NCBI RefSeq assembly: GCF_040907265.1
Contig: NZ_JBFOHP010000002.1
Span: 6,510,001 to 6,574,000 of the forward strand
Direction of reading: 5' to 3'
From: Streptomyces sclerotialus
Lineage (GTDB): Bacteria; Actinomycetota; Actinomycetes; Streptomycetales; Streptomycetaceae
Length of the DNA: 64,000 bases
Below, piece after piece: positions 8,404-19,648 of the stretch. The translations under genes were made by a program, and so were the position numbers. How positions within the stretch are numbered: the stretch's first letter is position 1; every line of letters starts with the position of its first letter. The notes beneath the pieces are model-generated. The model was not told where the DNA came from, ran no database searches, and saw nothing but the letters and a program-made list of their open reading frames with translations.

Positions 8404-9804
8404 AGTGCACACTTTGACGTCGTCGTCCTCGGCGCGGGCCCCGGTGGGTACGTCGCCGCGATCCGCGCGGCCCAGCTCGGCCGCAGCGTGGCGGTCATCG
8501 AGGAGAAGTACTGGGGCGGGGTCTGCCTCAACGTGGGCTGCATCCCCTCCAAGGCCCTGCTGCGCAACGCCGAGCTGGCGCACCTCTTCACGCAGGAGGC
8601 GAAGACCTTCGGCATCCGGTCCAGTGGCGAGGTGACCTTCGACTACGGCGCGGCCTACACCCGCAGCCGCAAGGTCGCGGACGGGCGCGTCAAGGGCGTG
8701 CACTACCTCATGAAGAAGAACAAGATCACGCAGTACGAGGGCCGCGGCACCTTCGCCGACCCGCACACCCTCCAGGTCGCGCTGTCCGGCGGCGGCTCCG
8801 AGACCGTCACCTTCGACCACTGCATCATCGCCGCGGGCGCCACCACCAAGCTGCTGCCGGGCACCTCCCTGAGCGAGCGGGTGGTGACGTACGAGGAGCA
8901 GATCCTCAGCGCGGAGCTGCCGCGCAGCATCGTCATCGCGGGGGCCGGCGCGATCGGCGTGGAGTTCGCCTACGTGCTGCGCAACTACGGCGTGGACGTC
9001 ACGATCGTGGAGTTCCTGGACCGGCTGGTGCCCCTGGAGGACGCCGAGGTCTCCGCCGAGCTGGCCAAGCGGTACAAGCGCCTGGGCATCAAGCTGCTGA
9101 CCGGGACCCGCGTCGAGGGCATCGACGACGACGGCAGCGGCACGGTGAAGGTGCACGTCAGCACGGGCGGGCAGCAGCAGACCCTGGAGACCGGCAAGGT
9201 CCTCCAGGCGATCGGCTTCCAGCCGCGCGTCGAGGGCTACGGCCTGGAGAACACCGGCGTGAAGCTCACCGAGCGCGGCGCCATCGATGTCGACGGGCGC
9301 TGCCGTACGAGCGTGCCGCACCTCTTCGCCATCGGCGACGTCACCGCGAAGCTGATGCTCGCGCACGCCGCCGAGGCCATGGGCATCGTCGCCGCGGAGA
9401 CGATCGCGGACGCCGAGACGATGGAGCTGGACTACGTCATGATCCCGCGCGCGACGTACTGCCAGCCACAGATCGCCAGCTTCGGATGGACCGAGGAGCA
9501 GGCCCGCGAGCAGGGCTTCGACGTCCAGGTCGCCAAGTTCCCGTTCACCGCGAACGGCAAGGCGCACGGCCTCGGCGACAGCACCGGATTCGTCAAGATC
9601 CTCAGCGACGCCCGGTACGGCGAGCTGCTCGGCGCCCATCTCATCGGCCCCGAAGTGACCGAACTGCTCCCGGAACTGACGCTGGCTCAGCAGTGGGACC
9701 TGACCGTCCACGAGGTGGCCAGGAACGTGCACGCGCACCCGACCCTCGGCGAGGCCGTCAAGGAAGCCGTGCACGGACTCGCGGGGCACATGATCAATAT
9801 GTGA
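8401..9804 (+). CDS. lpdA: Dihydrolipoamide dehydrogenase (E3)
   Basis: The protein has 467 residues from ATG 8401. The N-terminal FAD site is [18 protein letters not shown]. The redox-active disulfide is in [16 protein letters not shown]. The NAD-binding Rossmann motif is [26 protein letters not shown], seen in part. The second FAD contact is [20 protein letters not shown], and the C-terminal His-Glu dyad is in HAHPTLGE. All residues needed for lipoamide oxidation are present. It regenerates lipoyl groups of 2-oxoacid dehydrogenase and glycine-cleavage complexes in the cytoplasm. It stands alone here, with no E1/E2 genes. It is probably transcribed from its own, possibly leaderless, promoter, divergent from the Acg-like gene. 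Confidence 0.95.
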   Translation: MSAHFDVVVLGAGPGGYVAAIRAAQLGRSVAVIEEKYWGGVCLNVGCIPSKALLRNAELAHLFTQEAKTFGIRSSGEVTFDYGAAYTRSRKVADGRVKGVHYLMKKNKITQYEGRGTFADPHTLQVALSGGGSETVTFDHCIIAAGATTKLLPGTSLSERVVTYEEQILSAELPRSIVIAGAGAIGVEFAYVLRNYGVDVTIVEFLDRLVPLEDAEVSAELAKRYKRLGIKLLTGTRVEGIDDDGSGTVKVHVSTGGQQQTLETGKVLQAIGFQPRVEGYGLENTGVKLTERGAIDVDGRCRTSVPHLFAIGDVTAKLMLAHAAEAMGIVAAETIADAETMELDYVMIPRATYCQPQIASFGWTEEQAREQGFDVQVAKFPFTANGKAHGLGDSTGFVKILSDARYGELLGAHLIGPEVTELLPELTLAQQWDLTVHEVARNVHAHPTLGEAVKEAVHGLAGHMINM

Positions 9805-9929
9805 CGGGGCAGGCCACCCCGCTGATCGCGGCACTCCGTGCCCCCTGCGCACCGAGCCGAAAACAGGTCCCCGTTGCGCGCGGCCCCCGGACAATGAGAA
9901 CAGGCGTCCGGTGACGGTGGCGGACGGTT

Positions 9930-11978
9930 GTGGGGGTGGGGCCCGTGAGCCGAGGAATGAGGCGCATCCGGCGAGGGAAGCCGGGTGCGCTGCCCGTGAC
10001 GCGCAGTGAACGGCTGATGTTCGGCGGCGCGCTGCGCTACGACCTGTCGTTCACCCGGCACGAACAGCCGCTGCTGCGGCTGACGTTCTGGCAGATGGCA
10101 CGGCAGTTCCCCGCGATGGCGGCCCTCGTGGGCCGGGCCGCCTGGCGGGAGGACCCGCGCGCCCTGCTGGCACTGCTCGGTGCCGAGGTGGGGCAGGGGC
10201 TGACCCGCGCGTTCGTCCTGGTGGCGACCAACCGGGTGCTGGTCGCGCTGTTCGCCGGCGGGCCGACCGTGGAGCGATTACGCCAGGCGCTGCCGGCGCT
10301 GCTCGCCGGCTGCGCCGTCGCGGCCGTGGCCGCGCTCCTCTCGGCGGTCTCGGTCGCCGCCTCCGGACGCCTGGAGCCCAAGGTCGAGCGGGTCTGCACC
10401 GCCCGCTTCTACCGCGGCGCCGTCCGGGTGGAGCTGGCGGCGCTGGAGGACGCCGACTTCCACCGCACGCTGGACGCCGGGCGCTTCGGCACCGACTCCG
10501 TCCGCATGATGCTCCGGTCCTCCGTCACGGTCGTCAACGCCCTGATCGCGCTGCTCGCCTCCGCCGTCGTACTGGCCTGTCTGCACCCGCTGCTCGTCCT
10601 GATGCTGGTGCTGATTGCCGCGCCCAAGGGGTGGGGGGCGGTCCTCTCGGCGCGCCGGCAGTACGCCTCGCGGCACGCCTGGATCGAGCACCGGCGCGCG
10701 ATCTCCGTCGTCACCCAGAAGATCACCGACCACGACTGCGCCCCCGAACTGCGCGCGCACGGCGCGGGCCGGATGCTGACCGACGCCTACGACGACATGT
10801 CCGCGACGATGGAGCGGGAACAGCAGCGGCTGGCCACCGCCGAGGCCGTCACCCAGACCGTGGCGGCCGCCGTCTCCGGCCTCGCCACGGTTGCCGCCTA
10901 CGGCGTCCTGTGGCTGCTGCTCACCGGCGGCGGCATGCCGCTGGCGGTGGCCGGCACGGCCGTGATCGCGGTACGCAGCGCGGGCGCGGGCCTGACCGCC
11001 CTCGTCCTCCAGGTCAACCGCCTCTACGAAGAGGCCATGTACCTCAAGGATCTCCAGGACGCCTGCGAGGGCGCCGAGCGGCATGCCATCCCGGCCGGCG
11101 GCACCCCGGTCCCGCGGCCGCTCACCGAGATCCGGCTGACGGACGTGAGCTTCACCTACCCCGGCGCACCGGAACCCGCGCTGCGCGACGTCAGCCTGAC
11201 GATCCCGCACGGCAAGGTCGTCGCCCTGGTCGGTGCGAACGGCTCGGGCAAGACGACGCTCGCCAAGCTCGTCGCGGGCCTGTACCTGCCGACCGCCGGA
11301 CGGCTCACCTGGAACGGCGTCGATCTGCGCGAGGCGGACAGGGACGCGGTGTTCGACCAGGTGGCGGTGTTGGGACAGGACTTCCCGCGCTGGCCCATGA
11401 CCGCACGCGCCAACGTCCACATCGGCCGCAGCGACCAGCTGCCCGACCAGGAACGCATCGAGCGGGCCGCGTCCGAGGCGGGCGCCGCCGGCCTGGTCGA
11501 GGGGCTGCCGCACGGCTGGGACAGCCTGGTGGTCAAGGGCTTCGAGCGCGGTACGGACCTCTCCGGCGGCCAGTGGCAGCGGCTCGGCAGCGCACGCGCC
11601 CGGTACCGCGGCGCGCCACTGCTGATCGTCGACGAGCCGACCGCGGCCCTCGATCCGCAGGCCGAGGTCGAGGCCTTCCGGTCGCTGCGCTCGCTCGCCG
11701 ACGACGGCACGACCGTCCTGCTGATCACCCACCGGCTGGCGGCCACCGCCACCGCCGACCTGATCTACGTACTGGACCACGGCCGGCTGGCCGGTGCCGG
11801 CACCCACCGCGAGCTGATGTCCGAACCGGGCGGCCTGTACCGCGCCATGTACGAACTCCAGGCCGCGCAGTACGGGATGGACGGGACGAACGGCGTGCCG
11901 CGTGCGGACGGCGTGCCACGGCCCAGGAACGCCGGCGCCGCCTCGGACGACTCCCATGTCGACCGCGTCCAGGGGTAG
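9930..11978 (+). CDS. ABC exporter, fused membrane and ATPase domains, with a TTA codon
   Basis: The protein has 682 residues if it starts at GTG 9930. An in-frame ATG at 9957 is also plausible. The N-terminal half (about 60-390) is membrane spanning, with strongly hydrophobic stretches such as ALLAGCAVAAVAALLSAVS and VLACLHPLLVLMLVLIAA. The C-terminal half is the nucleotide-binding domain: Walker A VGANGSGKTTLAK, Q-loop VAVLGQDFPRWPM, signature DLSGGQWQRLGSARA, Walker B LLIVDEPTAALDP, and the switch His in LLITHRLA. This is a type IV half-exporter expected to dimerise. An in-frame TTA leucine codon at 10278-10280 (residue 117) suggests dependence on bldA tRNA, that is, developmental control. 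The substrate is unknown. A small membrane protein gene overlaps its 3' end. Confidence 0.9.
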   Translation: MGVGPVSRGMRRIRRGKPGALPVTRSERLMFGGALRYDLSFTRHEQPLLRLTFWQMARQFPAMAALVGRAAWREDPRALLALLGAEVGQGLTRAFVLVATNRVLVALFAGGPTVERLRQALPALLAGCAVAAVAALLSAVSVAASGRLEPKVERVCTARFYRGAVRVELAALEDADFHRTLDAGRFGTDSVRMMLRSSVTVVNALIALLASAVVLACLHPLLVLMLVLIAAPKGWGAVLSARRQYASRHAWIEHRRAISVVTQKITDHDCAPELRAHGAGRMLTDAYDDMSATMEREQQRLATAEAVTQTVAAAVSGLATVAAYGVLWLLLTGGGMPLAVAGTAVIAVRSAGAGLTALVLQVNRLYEEAMYLKDLQDACEGAERHAIPAGGTPVPRPLTEIRLTDVSFTYPGAPEPALRDVSLTIPHGKVVALVGANGSGKTTLAKLVAGLYLPTAGRLTWNGVDLREADRDAVFDQVAVLGQDFPRWPMTARANVHIGRSDQLPDQERIERAASEAGAAGLVEGLPHGWDSLVVKGFERGTDLSGGQWQRLGSARARYRGAPLLIVDEPTAALDPQAEVEAFRSLRSLADDGTTVLLITHRLAATATADLIYVLDHGRLAGAGTHRELMSEPGGLYRAMYELQAAQYGMDGTNGVPRADGVPRPRNAGAASDDSHVDRVQG

Positions 11979-12150
11979 CGCGCCGCGCCGGCTGCCGCCC
12001 GCACCGCTGCGCCCCCGGCTCGGCCCGCTCGCGAGCACGCTGCGGGACGTGCTGGGCTGCCTCGGGGTGATCGTGGCCGCGGTGCTGGTCTCGCTGGTGT
12101 GCGTGCTGCTCTCGCAGGAGTTCCCGCAACTCGCGGAGATCTCGCGCTGA
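11956..12150 (+). CDS. Small single-pass membrane protein
   Basis: The protein has 64 residues from the ATG at 11956, overlapping the last 23 bp of the ABC exporter gene in another frame. The N-terminal half is Arg/Pro-rich and positively charged. One hydrophobic helix follows (about residues 31-52, 'VLGCLGVIVAAVLVSLVCVL'), then a short tail. The layout suggests an N-in, single-pass protein. Overlap with the exporter suggests coupled translation and possibly a joint function, but I recognise no family. A longer start at 11902 is possible. Confidence rests on the clean hydrophobic helix and the G/C-rich third positions. Confidence 0.55.
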   Translation: MSTASRGSAPRRLPPAPLRPRLGPLASTLRDVLGCLGVIVAAVLVSLVCVLLSQEFPQLAEISR

Positions 12151-12358
12151 CCGGGCAGGACCGGTCTTCTCCGGTCCCTGCCGCTCTACGCATGTAGATC
12201 TCCACTTTCTTGACACATAATCACACCGCAATGGTCACCCGGTGGGAATTGTGACGGTGGCAGGCTGCCTGCGGCCGGTCATTCACCGGCCGGCCCCGGT
12301 CCGCACCCCCCACACTCCGGCGGACCGGTCCACGCGCATGGGGGAGAGGACACCACTC

Positions 12359-13204
12359 GTGGACACATCCCGTACCACCGCTCGGCGCAGAATCGTCACG
12401 GCACTCACCGGTACCGCCCTGCTCGGCCTGGCCGTCCAGGTACCGGCCACCGCAGCGCCCGAACCGGCCCCGCGTACCCCCGCCGCCTCCGCCGCGGCGT
12501 ACGTCACCACCGCGTACGACGACACGTACTACAAGGACGCGCTCGGCAAGACCGGCCCGGAGCTCAAGTCCGCGCTGCACACCATCATCAGCTCCGGCGT
12601 CAGCAAGCTCAGCTACAGCCAGGTCTGGGACGCCCTGAAGGCCACCGACCAGGACCCCGAGAACTCCTCGAACGTCATCCTGCTCTACACCGGCCGTTCG
12701 CAGAGCAAGGACGACAACGGCGGCGACCCCGACCAGTGGAACCGCGAGCACGTCTGGGCCAAGTCGCACGGCGACTTCGGCACCGCCACAGGGCCCGGCA
12801 CCGACATCCACCACCTCCGCCCGACCGATGTCTCGGTCAACAGCACCCGCGGCAACAAGGACTTCGACAACGGCGGCAGCGAGGTCGGCGAGGCGCCCGG
12901 CAACTACACCGACGGCGACTCCTTCGAGCCCCGCGACGCGGTCAAGGGCGACGTCGCCCGCATGATCCTCTACATGGCCGTCCGCTACGACGGCGACGAC
13001 GGCTTCCCCGACCTGGAGCCCAACGACAAGGTGGACAACGGCTCGGCGCCCGCCATCGGCCGGCTCAGCGTCCTGAAGACCTGGAGCGAGCAGGACCCGC
13101 CGGACGACTTCGAGAAGAACCGCAACGAGGTCATCTTCGACACGTACCAGCACAACAGGAACCCGTTCATCGACCACCCGGAGTGGGTCGACGCGATCTG
13201 GTGA
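12359..13204 (+). CDS. Secreted endonuclease I-family nuclease
   Basis: The protein has 281 residues from GTG 12359, with GGAGAGG 9 bp upstream. A twin-Arg-like or Sec signal is visible: TTARRRIVTALTGTALLGLAV followed by an Ala-rich cleavage region near 'ATAAPEP'. The mature part shows the beta-beta-alpha-metal nuclease signature of the endonuclease I (EndA/NucM) family: WNREHVWAKSHGDFG, then GTDIHHLRPTDVSVNSTRGNKDF, where His and Asn bind metal and catalyse. The protein should degrade extracellular DNA or RNA non-specifically. The gene stands alone. An upstream ATG at 12338 in the same frame is less well placed. Confidence 0.9.
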   Translation: MDTSRTTARRRIVTALTGTALLGLAVQVPATAAPEPAPRTPAASAAAYVTTAYDDTYYKDALGKTGPELKSALHTIISSGVSKLSYSQVWDALKATDQDPENSSNVILLYTGRSQSKDDNGGDPDQWNREHVWAKSHGDFGTATGPGTDIHHLRPTDVSVNSTRGNKDFDNGGSEVGEAPGNYTDGDSFEPRDAVKGDVARMILYMAVRYDGDDGFPDLEPNDKVDNGSAPAIGRLSVLKTWSEQDPPDDFEKNRNEVIFDTYQHNRNPFIDHPEWVDAIW

Positions 13205-13216
13205 CCGTACGCACGG

Positions 13217-13571
13217 TCAGGCGGGGCCGCCGCCCGACGCGGCGGCCACCATCCGGCCGCCCGGCTTCCGCAGGTACGCGATCAGCTCGGGCGGTTCGTG
13301 CACCTCGAACGCCACGCCGAGCAGGGCGAGCCGGAAGGCGAGCCAGTCCAGCGCATCACCGCCGGTGAGCAGCCGGCAACGGCCGTCGGGCAGCGGTTCC
13401 AGCACGCCGCTGCCCGGCGGCACCCGCCGCGCCGCGTCCTCGGACGAGGTGTGCGGGGTGACCACCGCACGGTGCCGGGCACGGTGACCGGTGACCGACT
13501 CGGCCATGTAGGAGGCCGCGTCGGCCGCGGGCAGCGCGCGCCCGGCGGACCGCGGCGACACCGGGCGCAAG
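13217..13571 (-). pseudogene. C-terminal remnant of a WYL/YafY-type transcriptional regulator
   Basis: On the minus strand about 115 codons read like the C-terminal end of a WYL-domain regulator: 'RALPAADAASYMAESV', 'RHRAVVTPHTSSEDA', 'SGVLEPLPDGRCRLLTGGDALDWLAFRLALLG' in part, ending in 'PPELIAYLRKPGGRMVAAA'. The N-terminal winged helix and the WYL core are missing. Upstream the sequence passes directly into a plus-strand UvrA-like remnant at about 13572-13592. The neighbouring scar indicates that a deletion removed the divergent 5' halves of both genes. Confidence 0.75.
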
Positions 13572-13589
13572 GTCGGGCGGGCCCGCGCG

Positions 13590-14160
13590 TCGAACGACAA
13601 CTCCTACGAGGGGCTGGTCGTCGGCTTCCAGCGGCAGTACGTCCACCGCGACCCCTCCGGCCTGAGCGACCGGCTGCGGGACGCCGTGCGCCGCTTCGTG
13701 CGCGAGGACGTCTCCCCGGAGTGCGACGGCGCACGGCTCGACGAAGCAGCCCGCACGACGCGGGTGGCGGGGCCGGCACGCATCGCCGACAGCGGCCTCG
13801 GTCACCTGAGCCCGGACCGGGAGACCGGCACCCTCTCCGGCGGCGAGAGCCGGCGGCTGAAGACCGCACGCCACCTCGGCTCCAGCCTGACCGGCATGAC
13901 GTACGTCTTCGACGAGCCGAGCACCGGGCTGCACAGGGCCGACGTGGACGGGCTGCCGGCGCTGCTGGACCGGCTGGTCGACGCGGGCAGCACGGTGCTG
14001 GTCATCGAGCACGACATGGTCGTCGTCCGGCACGCGGACCGGGTGACCGGCCTCGGCGGAGGGCGGCCGCCGGGGCGGCGGGGTCCTGGTCACCGGCCGG
14101 CCGCGGGACCTCCTGGACCATGTCGGCTCGCCGGCGGCGGAGCATCTGCGAGGCCGGTGA
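13590..14160 (+). pseudogene. Decayed UvrA-like ABC protein (drug-resistance UvrA paralogue type)
   Basis: The frame at 13593 reads NSYEGLVVGFQRQYVHRD, then 'LDEAARTTRVAGPARIAD'. It jumps directly to 'GLGHLSPDRETGTLSGGESRRLK', losing about 45-50 residues that family members have between these blocks. The ABC signature LSGGESRR, Walker B TYVFDEPSTGLH and 'VLVIEHDMVVVRHADRV' follow. Near 14060 the frame shifts: the expected ending GVLVTGRPRDLLDHVGSPAAEH continues in another frame to a TGA at 14158-14160. There is no start codon. The N-terminal ATPase domain is absent, there is an internal deletion and there is a frameshift, so the gene is dead. Confidence 0.8.
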
Positions 14161-14430
14161 CCGTGACGCGGTGATCGCTGTACGGATAACGGGCGGTCAA
14201 ATTTACGTTGCTGATCTGTTCGAAACGGTCGGAAGGTGGCACGCTCTGTCCGTCCCGACCGCTGCTTCACAACGGGAGGGTCTGGTTCCGCCTGTTCGGA
14301 GGCGGAACCCCGCTCCGCCTCGGCACCACCCGCACCACTCCGTACGACTCGTACAGCGGCGGCCACGACCCATGGCCGCCCGCCCCCCTCGACGGGCCGC
14401 CACCCCGCGGCCCCGTACCAAGGAGACCGA

Positions 14431-16035
14431 GTGAGAGGCACCTCCCACAGACGCACGTACGCCCTCCGCGCCGCGGCCCTGGTCGCGTCGGCGGCCACCG
14501 TCGTACTCGGCGTGCAGAGCGCACCGGCCGGCGCGCAGACCGGCCAGGAGACCGGCGCCGTCGCCCTGTCGGCCGGCCAGCGCGCCGCCGCCGTCCAGGA
14601 CGCCCAGTCCGGCGCCACCGCCCGGGCCATCGGCCTCGGCGGCAAGGAGAAGCTCGTCGCCCGGGACGTCATCAAGGACGCCGACGGCACGGTGCACACC
14701 CGCTACGAGCGGACCTACGACGGCCTGCCGGTCCTCGGCGGTGACCTCGTCGTCCACGAGAAGAAGAGCGGCGCGCGCAAGGTCACCAAGGCCACCACGG
14801 CCCGAATAGCCGTGCCGACCACCAAGGCCGAACTCCCCGCGGCGAGCGCGGAGAAGACCGCGCTGAAGGCCTCGGCGGCCGAGGAGAACACCGAGGCCGA
14901 CGCCGAGCGGGCGCCGCGCAAGGTGATCTGGGCGGCCACCGGCAAGCCGGTCCTCGCGTACGAGACCGTCGTCGAGGGCGTCCAGAAGGACGGCACCCCG
15001 AGCGAGCTGCACGTCGTCACCGACGCCGCCACCGGCAAGCAGCTCTTCGCCGACGAGCGCATCGAGACCGGCACCGGCACGGGCGACTACAACGGCACCG
15101 TCACCCTCGGCACCACGCCCAACGGCGCGACGTTCGACCTCAAGGACGGCGCCCGCGGCGGCCACCGCACGTACGACCTGAACCAGGGCACTTCCGGGAC
15201 CGGCACCCTCTTCAACGACGCCGACGACGTCTGGGGCGGCGGCCGCCAGTCCGCCGCCGTCGACGCCCACTACGGCGCCGCCACCACCTGGGACTTCTAC
15301 AAGAACGTACTGGGCCGCAGCGGCATCAAGGGCGACGGCGTCGGCGCGTACAGCCGGGTCCACTACGGCAACAACTACGTCAACGCCTTCTGGTCCGACA
15401 GCTGCTTCTGCATGACCTACGGCGACGGGTCGGGCAACGCCAACCCGCTCACCTCCCTGGACGTGGCGGCGCACGAAATGAGCCACGGCGTCACCTCGAA
15501 CACCGCGGGCCTGCGCTACAGCGGCGAGTCCGGCGGCCTGAACGAGGCCACCTCCGACATCTTCGGCACCTCCGTGGAGTGGTACGCCAAGAACACCAAG
15601 GACCCGGGCGACTACCTCATCGGCGAGAAGATCGACATCAACGGGGACGGCACCCCGCTGCGCTACATGGACAAGCCCAGCAAGGACGGCGCCTCGCGCG
15701 ACTACTGGTCCAAGGACCTGGGCCGGATCGACGTCCACTACTCCTCGGGCCCGGCCAACCACTGGTACTACCTGCTCTCCGAGGGCAGCGGCGCCAAGAC
15801 CATCAACGGCGTGAGCTACAACAGCCCGACCTACGACGGCAAGGCCGTCACCGGGATCGGCCGCGCCAAGGTCGAGAAGATCTGGTACCGCGCGCTGACC
15901 ACGTACATGACCTCCACGACCAACTACGCGGCGGCCCGCACCGCCACGCTGTCGGCGGCGACCGACCTCTACGGCGCCACCAGCGCCGAGTACAAGGCGG
16001 TGAACGCCGCCTGGGCCGCGATCAACGTCCGCTGA
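14431..16035 (+). CDS. Secreted M4-family (thermolysin-like) metalloprotease
   Basis: The protein has 534 residues from GTG 14431, with AAGGAGA 6 bp upstream. An Arg-rich start and hydrophobic helix (ALRAAALVASAATVVLG) form a signal peptide with an AxA-type cleavage region. A propeptide of about 170 residues (FTP and PepSY type, 'YDGLPVLGGDLVVHE') follows. The catalytic domain carries the zinc motif HEMSH at residues 348-352 and the third ligand Glu in GGLNEATSDIFG. 'SSGPANHWYYLLSEG' contains the conserved His of M4 proteases. Length and layout match Streptomyces neutral proteases. It acts outside the cell on protein substrates. The spacer before it contains CGGTCGG/CCGACCG inverted arms about 14226-14267 that could be an operator or an RNA hairpin. 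Confidence 0.95.
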   Translation: MRGTSHRRTYALRAAALVASAATVVLGVQSAPAGAQTGQETGAVALSAGQRAAAVQDAQSGATARAIGLGGKEKLVARDVIKDADGTVHTRYERTYDGLPVLGGDLVVHEKKSGARKVTKATTARIAVPTTKAELPAASAEKTALKASAAEENTEADAERAPRKVIWAATGKPVLAYETVVEGVQKDGTPSELHVVTDAATGKQLFADERIETGTGTGDYNGTVTLGTTPNGATFDLKDGARGGHRTYDLNQGTSGTGTLFNDADDVWGGGRQSAAVDAHYGAATTWDFYKNVLGRSGIKGDGVGAYSRVHYGNNYVNAFWSDSCFCMTYGDGSGNANPLTSLDVAAHEMSHGVTSNTAGLRYSGESGGLNEATSDIFGTSVEWYAKNTKDPGDYLIGEKIDINGDGTPLRYMDKPSKDGASRDYWSKDLGRIDVHYSSGPANHWYYLLSEGSGAKTINGVSYNSPTYDGKAVTGIGRAKVEKIWYRALTTYMTSTTNYAAARTATLSAATDLYGATSAEYKAVNAAWAAINVR

Positions 16036-16119
16036 CGCCTGATCCGGTACGGCTGTATCTCGATCACTCGTACGGGTGACTCCTCCGGTATCCCGCTTTT
16101 CGGGCCGCCGGATGGGTAG

Positions 16120-18477
<2,358 letters not shown>

Positions 18478-18493
18478 CCCGGCCGCACGCGCC

Positions 18494-18527
18494 GGAGGGC
18501 CCGTCGGCAGCCGCCGGCAGGCCCTCC
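18494..18527. terminator. Bidirectional hairpin between convergent geoA and a small gene
   Basis: GGAGGGCC (18494-18501) pairs with GGCCCTCC (18520-18527). The intervening 18 nt is itself GC-rich and can form an inner GGC/GCC helix. Its place between two converging genes suits a terminator that serves both strands. Confidence 0.65.
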
Positions 18528-18541
18528 CGCCTCCACCACCT

Positions 18542-18739
18542 TCAGGGCAGGATCTTCTCCACGGCCGCGCGCCCCTCGTCGGCCAGCTTGCGGCGCGCCC
18601 ATTCCAGATTCTTCGGCGTGAGATCACGCCCGGTCGCCATCACCAGGTCCTCCGGGCTCACGTCCGCCGCCGGACCGCTGTGCAGACTGCGGTCCGGAGT
18701 ACGGAGATCATCGGGCTCGGGCCGGGATTGCTTGTCCAT
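18542..18739 (-). CDS. Small conserved-looking hypothetical protein
   Basis: The protein has 65 residues. The ATG at 18739 follows GAGGAGG on the minus strand, a near-perfect ribosome binding site, which makes this short frame credible. The sequence is hydrophilic. A C-terminal block 'DLTPKNLEWARRKLADEGRAAVEKIL' looks like an amphipathic helix pair. No signal peptide, membrane helix or cysteine motif is seen. I recall similar short proteins in other streptomycetes but no function. It is convergent with the geosmin synthase gene. Confidence 0.65.
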   Translation of the reverse strand: MDKQSRPEPDDLRTPDRSLHSGPAADVSPEDLVMATGRDLTPKNLEWARRKLADEGRAAVEKILP

Positions 18740-18969
18740 GCCGCCTCCTCGCGCCTCACGGTTACCGTCCATGTTCCCGGCATAACGGCACATATGCACT
18801 CCGAGCCGGAGAGGGCGACACCACGTACCGACCATCCACTCTGCGTGACGGCCGCAGGATGACGAGAGCGCCCGTTCCGGCGGGACGGCGCCCTCCGGCA
18901 CCTTCGCGACCGGCGCCCAGGCGGCGGCCTGGGACGGCACCGGCCCACTTGGGTGCACCGAGGTAATGA

Positions 18970-19545
18970 TCACTCCGCTGATCCGGGGTTTCTGCGCTGG
19001 TTGGCGTGGAAGCGTGCTTTCTTCTGACGATTCCCGCAGGTGTTCATGTCGCACCATCTGCGGGTGCGGCTCCGGCTGGCGTCGAAGAAGGCGGCTCGGC
19101 AGGTCGGTGAGGCACACAGGGCCAGTTTTCCGTCGCGTTCGCCCGCGATGATGCTGATCGCGTCGGCGGCGATCACGCTGAGGGCGTCCTCCACACAGGA
19201 GGCCGAGCTGAGCCGCCATCGCCGCTTGCCCTCGGCCGTCAGGATCGCCGCGGCCCGACCCTGGGCGCTGCAGTCATTGATGACGTGGACAGCCGATGCG
19301 GGGAGAGCGTCCTGGACCGCGGCCGCTGTCGCGGCGGCGTGGATCGACTCCCTCAGTTCCCGGGCGAGGTCGAGTTGGGCGGTGGTGCAGGAGTCCACGG
19401 CGAGGCCGCTCACCGTCAGCCAGTCGATGAGTCGGCGCGGCGTGGGGATGCGCTCCACGGGGACGCCATGACGCTCCGACAGAGTCCCGGTGAAGCTGGT
19501 CGCCAGCACCTTACCGAGGCGGAAGTCAGGGAATCCGGCACGCAT
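18970..19545 (-). CDS. CGNR zinc-finger (ABATE-domain) putative transcriptional regulator
   Basis: The protein has 191 residues. The N-terminal ABATE-like region ('RLIDWLTVSGLAVD', 'LDLARELRESIHAAA') is followed by the CGNR zinc finger: LCASPTCRAAFFDASRSR, then RWCDMNTCGNRQKKARFHA. The four Cys residues and the CGNR signature are intact. Such proteins are presumed stress-linked DNA-binding regulators. It is divergent from an epoxide hydrolase gene, and the shared 103-bp promoter region holds three copies of TAGCCGGTT, one of which lies 10-18 bp before its start codon. This makes autoregulation plus control of the hydrolase likely (inference). Confidence 0.85.
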   Translation of the reverse strand: MRAGFPDFRLGKVLATSFTGTLSERHGVPVERIPTPRRLIDWLTVSGLAVDSCTTAQLDLARELRESIHAAATAAAVQDALPASAVHVINDCSAQGRAAAILTAEGKRRWRLSSASCVEDALSVIAADAISIIAGERDGKLALCASPTCRAAFFDASRSRTRRWCDMNTCGNRQKKARFHANQRRNPGSAE

Positions 19546-19555
19546 GGAACCACCT

Positions 19556-19627
19556 TAGCCGGTTGCGGCGTGCTTCGGAGTCCTGCTAGAACCGTCATAG
19601 CCGGTTCGCGACAGGTCGTAGCCGGTT
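19556..19627. promoter_or_regulatory. Three TAGCCGGTT direct repeats in a divergent promoter region
   Basis: Copies lie at 19556-19564, 19598-19606 and 19619-19627; the last two are exactly 21 bp apart, two helical turns. A partial inverted copy (GAACCG at 19587-19592) lies between. The repeats separate the CGNR regulator start (19545, minus) from the epoxide hydrolase start (19649, plus), so they are candidate operators for the regulator. Confidence 0.55.
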
Positions 19628-19648
19628 CCACGACGGCCAGGAGGCCTC

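Noticed and set aside
6832-9894. 1020-codon minus-strand frame across the Acg-like and lpdA genes
   Set aside because: It spans two real genes on different strands and its product is repetitive Arg/Gly/Ala sequence without motifs.
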